Both the position numbers and the translations under genes were made by a program. A DNA stretch of 45,181 nucleotides. Source: Gordonia otitidis NBRC 100426. Lineage in GTDB: Bacteria > Actinomycetota > Actinomycetes > Mycobacteriales > Mycobacteriaceae. The notes beneath the pieces are model-generated. The model did no database searches and had not been told where the DNA came from. It was given only the letters and a program-made list of their open reading frames with translations. Where the stretch lies: assembly GCF_000248075.1 (NCBI RefSeq), contig NZ_BAFB01000008.1, positions 1 to 45,181 of the forward strand. The letters are read 5' to 3'. Below are positions 42,531 through 45,181 of this stretch, piece after piece (within the stretch, counting starts at the first letter, position 1; the number at the start of each line of letters is the position of its first letter).

Positions 42531-43486
42531 CCTCGACCACCGCCGACTCGGCGCTCGCAGCCGATGCAGCAGAAGGCCTCTGGCAGGACCCTCCCGTGCT
42601 GCCGACGAAGTGGCTCTACGACGAACGCGGCAGCAAACTGTTCGACGAGATCACCTTCCTGCCCGAGTATTATCCGACGCGTCGTGAGACGGCGATCCTC
42701 ACACGCCACGCCGCCGACATCGCGTCGACGACGGACGCGACGATGATGGTCGAGCTAGGCTCGGGAACCTCTACCAAGACTCGACTTCTGCTCGACGCTT
42801 TTGCCGCCAACGCCGCCGAGCACGGGCGCACTTTCACCTACGTACCCGTCGATGTCAGTTCCGAGATGCTGCGCAGCACAGCCGACGTCCTGGCCACCGA
42901 CTATCCGTCACTCGTCATCGAACCGGTGCTCGCCGACTTCACCGAACCGGGACTTCGCCTACCCGAGACAGACGGGTCGCGACTCGCCGCGTTCCTCGGG
43001 GGAACCATCGGGAACTTCGACGACGCCGCGCGCCACGCGTTCTTCGCCCGACTGTCCGAAGCGCTGAGCCCGGGCGACTACCTCCTCCTCGGAGCCGACC
43101 GCGTCAAGGACACCGGTCGACTTGTCGCCGCATACGACGACAAGGCCGGTGTCACAGCAGATTTCAACCGCAACATGATCGAAGTGTTGCGTCGGGGTCT
43201 TGATGCGACAGGTCTGTTCGTCGACGATTTCGACCACATCGCCCGCTGGAACCCCAAAAAGCACAGGATCGAGATGTGGCTACGCGCACGGCGCGATGTC
43301 GACGCTCACTTCGGGGCACTGGATCGCGACTGGTCGCTGCCCGCAGGCGCGGAGATCCTCACCGAGATCAGCACCAAGTTCGCACCCGACCAACTCGCCG
43401 ACGAACTGTCCGCGGCAGAGTTACCTGTCGTGACCACGTGGACCGACGACGCCGACGACTTCCAGGTGACCTTGAGTCGTCGATAA
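42527..43486 (+). CDS. egtD: Histidine N-alpha-methyltransferase
   Basis: The 319-residue SAM-dependent enzyme trimethylates histidine to hercynine, the first step of ergothioneine synthesis. It has the Methyltransf_33 fold: LPTKWLYDERGSKLFDEITFLPEYYPTRRE near the N-terminus, the SAM-binding MVELGSGTSTKTRLLLDA, then YVPVDVSSEML, FLGGTIGNF and the late RIEMWLRARRD. The size matches mycobacterial EgtD (321 residues). The ATG overlaps the egtB stop (ATGA), so the two are translationally coupled. egtA, egtC and egtE are not in the window. Confidence 0.95.
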   Translation: MTSTTADSALAADAAEGLWQDPPVLPTKWLYDERGSKLFDEITFLPEYYPTRRETAILTRHAADIASTTDATMMVELGSGTSTKTRLLLDAFAANAAEHGRTFTYVPVDVSSEMLRSTADVLATDYPSLVIEPVLADFTEPGLRLPETDGSRLAAFLGGTIGNFDDAARHAFFARLSEALSPGDYLLLGADRVKDTGRLVAAYDDKAGVTADFNRNMIEVLRRGLDATGLFVDDFDHIARWNPKKHRIEMWLRARRDVDAHFGALDRDWSLPAGAEILTEISTKFAPDQLADELSAAELPVVTTWTDDADDFQVTLSRR

Positions 43487-43539
43487 GCGGACCGTCGACA
43501 CACGGAGTCAGGTGGCGGCACCTCCCATGAGATGGCCCC

Positions 43540-44574
43540 TCAGGACTCCAACAGCTCGCGCACCCGCGGGATCACCTGTGTGCCATAGAGTTCGACGCTA
43601 CGCATGAGCGCGGAGTGCGGGAGTGTGCCGTGTGAGTACTTGAGATCGAACCGGCTCAGTCCCAACGCCTTCGCAGTGTTCGCGATCTTTTGCGCCACCG
43701 TCTCCGTGGACCCGACGTAGAGCGAACCGTTGGGTCCGGTCGACTGATCGAACTCGATGCGTGTGGGTGGCGGCCAGCCGCGTTCGGCGCCGATGCGACC
43801 GACGCTGACGCGGTAATGCGGCCACAGTTCGTCGCGTGCCTGTTCGTCGGTGTCTGCGACGTGCCCGGGGGAGTGAACTCCGACGGGGAGATCGGTTGGC
43901 TTGTCGAGTTGTTCGAGGGCACGACGATAAAGGTCGACGTACGGTGCGAACCGCAGCGGATCGCCACCGATGATCGCGAGCATCAGCGGGAGGCCGTAGC
44001 TCGCGGCCCGAACCACCGATTCCGGGCTCCCACCCACTGCGATCCACGTGGGCAGCGGGGGATTCTCCAGCAGTGGGTAGACCGATTGGTCATCGAGCGC
44101 AGGCCGCAGAGTGCCGCTCCAGGTGACGGGCTGACCGGTCCGCAGCTCGGCGAAAAGCGAGAGCTTCTCGTTGAAGAGCTCTTCGTATTGGTCGAGCTCG
44201 AACCCGAACAGCGGAAACGACTCGGTGAACGAACCGCGCCCGAGAATCACCTCGGCGCGTCCCGACGAGATCGCGTCGACGGTCGAGAAGCGCTCGAACA
44301 CCCGGATCGGGTCGTCGGAACTGAGCACGGTGACGGCCGATCCGAGTCGTATGCGTCGGGTACGCGCCGCTATCGCGCCGAGCACGACATCCGGTGCCGA
44401 GACCGCGTAGTCGTCGCGGTGATGCTCACCGAGTCCCAAGAAGTCGACGCCGACGGAATCGGCGAGGACGGCTTGCTCGAGTACGTTGCGGATCGTCTGC
44501 GCGTAGGAGACGGTGTCGCCGGAGTCGTCGACGGTGACGTCGCCGAAGGTGTCGAGTCCGAGTTGGAGGGTCAT
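43540..44574 (-). CDS. LLM-class flavin-dependent oxidoreductase
   Basis: The 344-residue protein has the luciferase-like TIM-barrel fold: LQLGLDTFGDVTVDD, QAVLADSVGVDFLGLGEHHRDDYAVSAPDVVLGAIAARTRRIRLGSAVTVLSSDDPIRVFERFSTVDAISSGRAEVILGRGSF, the standard order for bacterial LLM proteins using FMN. It probably oxidises or reduces a small organic substrate with FMN or F420; no motif settles which. The start at 44574 (MTLQLGLD) follows GGATGGGA; an ATG three codons upstream is possible. It converges on egtD and is divergent from the PLDc_N/SHOCT gene. A role in sulfonate or alkane oxidation is not supported by distance. Confidence 0.87.
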   Translation of the reverse strand: MTLQLGLDTFGDVTVDDSGDTVSYAQTIRNVLEQAVLADSVGVDFLGLGEHHRDDYAVSAPDVVLGAIAARTRRIRLGSAVTVLSSDDPIRVFERFSTVDAISSGRAEVILGRGSFTESFPLFGFELDQYEELFNEKLSLFAELRTGQPVTWSGTLRPALDDQSVYPLLENPPLPTWIAVGGSPESVVRAASYGLPLMLAIIGGDPLRFAPYVDLYRRALEQLDKPTDLPVGVHSPGHVADTDEQARDELWPHYRVSVGRIGAERGWPPPTRIEFDQSTGPNGSLYVGSTETVAQKIANTAKALGLSRFDLKYSHGTLPHSALMRSVELYGTQVIPRVRELLES

Positions 44575-44695
44575 AAGTCCCATCCTGCCCGACTACGCGG
44601 ACGAATCCACTGCGCCGGCCCTCAGCCATCCACGAATGCCTGTACCTTTAGGCACGGCCGAAATAGTCGGTTCCCGCCAAGCTAGGAGAAACCAA

Positions 44696-45082
44696 ATGTG
44701 GGAAGGCTTCTGGAACTTCCTGTGGACGATGGTCGTGATCTTCGCGTTCGTCGCCTACCTGATCGTGTTGTGGTACATCATCGCCGACCTCTTCCGCGAC
44801 CATAAGTCCTCGGGGTGGGCCAAGGCAGCCTGGGTCATCTTCCTGATCATCTTCCCCTACATCACGGCCATCGTGTATCTGCTGGTGAAGGGCAGGGGAA
44901 TGCAGGAGCGCGCGCAGGCCGCCGCCGCGGAATACAAGAAGGAATCCGACACGTACATCCGCGACGTCGCGGGTACCTCTCCCGCTCAGCAGATCGCGGA
45001 CGCGAAGTCGCTTCTCGACTCCGGCGCGATCACCCCCGAAGAATACGAACAACTGAAGTCGAAGGCTCTCGCCTCGAACTGA
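44696..45082 (+). CDS. Small membrane protein with PLDc_N and SHOCT domains
   Basis: The 128-residue protein has two membrane helices (LWTMVVIFAFVAYLIVLWYII and AWVIFLIIFPYITAIVYLLV) in a PLDc_N arrangement, with the DHKSSGWAKAAWVIF linker. A charged coiled segment follows, then a C-terminal SHOCT motif (IADAKSLLDSGAITPEEYEQLKSKAL). SHOCT modules are thought to mediate oligomerisation. No catalytic HKD motif is present, so it is not a phospholipase. AGGAG precedes the ATG at 44696 by seven bases; the frame open further upstream is not coding. A strong hairpin follows. Confidence 0.85.
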   Translation: MWEGFWNFLWTMVVIFAFVAYLIVLWYIIADLFRDHKSSGWAKAAWVIFLIIFPYITAIVYLLVKGRGMQERAQAAAAEYKKESDTYIRDVAGTSPAQQIADAKSLLDSGAITPEEYEQLKSKALASN

Positions 45083-45116
45083 GTGCACTGAATTCTCGAC
45101 AGCACAAGCACATACA

Positions 45117-45152
45117 GCGAACTGCCCGTCCCCCAGGGGGCGGGCAGTTCGC
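45117..45152 (+). terminator. Strong hairpin terminator after the PLDc_N/SHOCT gene
   Basis: GCGAACTGCCCG (45117-45128) pairs perfectly with CGGGCAGTTCGC (45141-45152), and the inner CCCCC/GGGGG adds further pairing. There is no U tract. Confidence 0.7.
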
Positions 45153-45181
45153 GTGCGCGAATGCCGGTTGTCCGAGCCGAC

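Overview
The window is high-GC DNA from a mycolic-acid-type actinobacterium (order Mycobacteriales). The gene content best fits Gordonia or a close relative such as Williamsia or Rhodococcus; the genus is an inference. Supporting features are an AlkB alkane hydroxylase fused to rubredoxin, ergothioneine genes egtB and egtD, dTDP-rhamnose genes for the arabinogalactan linker, a PpgS-like glycosyltransferase with its DUF2304 partner, an MmpS-like lipoprotein, and many start codons that look leaderless.

Layout. 1-1714: the start of a membrane protein that is probably an adenylate cyclase, divergent from holB (DNA polymerase III delta prime). 1752-5593: an ABC importer (ATPase, two permeases, Tat-exported lipoprotein) behind a GlnR-like site and closed by a strong hairpin. 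5625-9944: an alkane oxidation module with FAD reductase, [3Fe-4S] ferredoxin, PucR-type regulator and AlkB-rubredoxin. Two near-identical 16-bp palindromes stand at the same distance upstream of the ferredoxin and alkB genes. 9945-11184: a LysR regulator and a small acidic protein. 11217-20092: a probable sulfate-ester or peptide scavenging region with a Dpp-type importer, a type I sulfatase and a TauD/AtsK-type dioxygenase. 20239-24629: MmpS-like lipoprotein, tRNA-Thr(CGT), secreted lipase, pterin-dehydratase/VOC fusion, and a GntR regulator coupled to an MFS transporter. 24664-26607: a MarR regulator and a DHA2 exporter with a MarR-like operator over the promoter.

26759-39139 is mainly envelope polysaccharide biology: a large DUF6541-like membrane protein, an unusual repeat array, galE, an exported protein, rmlB divergent from rmlA-rmlC, the DUF2304/PpgS-like pair, a second GT2 enzyme, a flippase-like protein and a short M1 metallopeptidase. 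39287-45152 holds a DoxX protein behind a long palindrome, a TPR-like protein, a DUF5709 protein, egtB-egtD, an LLM flavin oxidoreductase and a small PLDc_N/SHOCT membrane protein, ending in a strong hairpin.

The ends (cyclase/holB on the left, galE, PpgS/DUF2304 and flippase on the right) recall one neighbourhood of the Mycobacterium tuberculosis chromosome (roughly Rv3630-Rv3645, from memory). On that reading the transport, alkane and sulfur genes between about 1.75 and 26.6 kb are a lineage-specific insertion into a conserved backbone. No insertion sequence, integrase, prophage or CRISPR array was seen. The strongest new observations are the paired palindromes of the alkane module, the three-copy 86-bp nested-hairpin repeat at 28.9-29.5 kb, and the six-copy tandem repeat of the rmlA 3' end.
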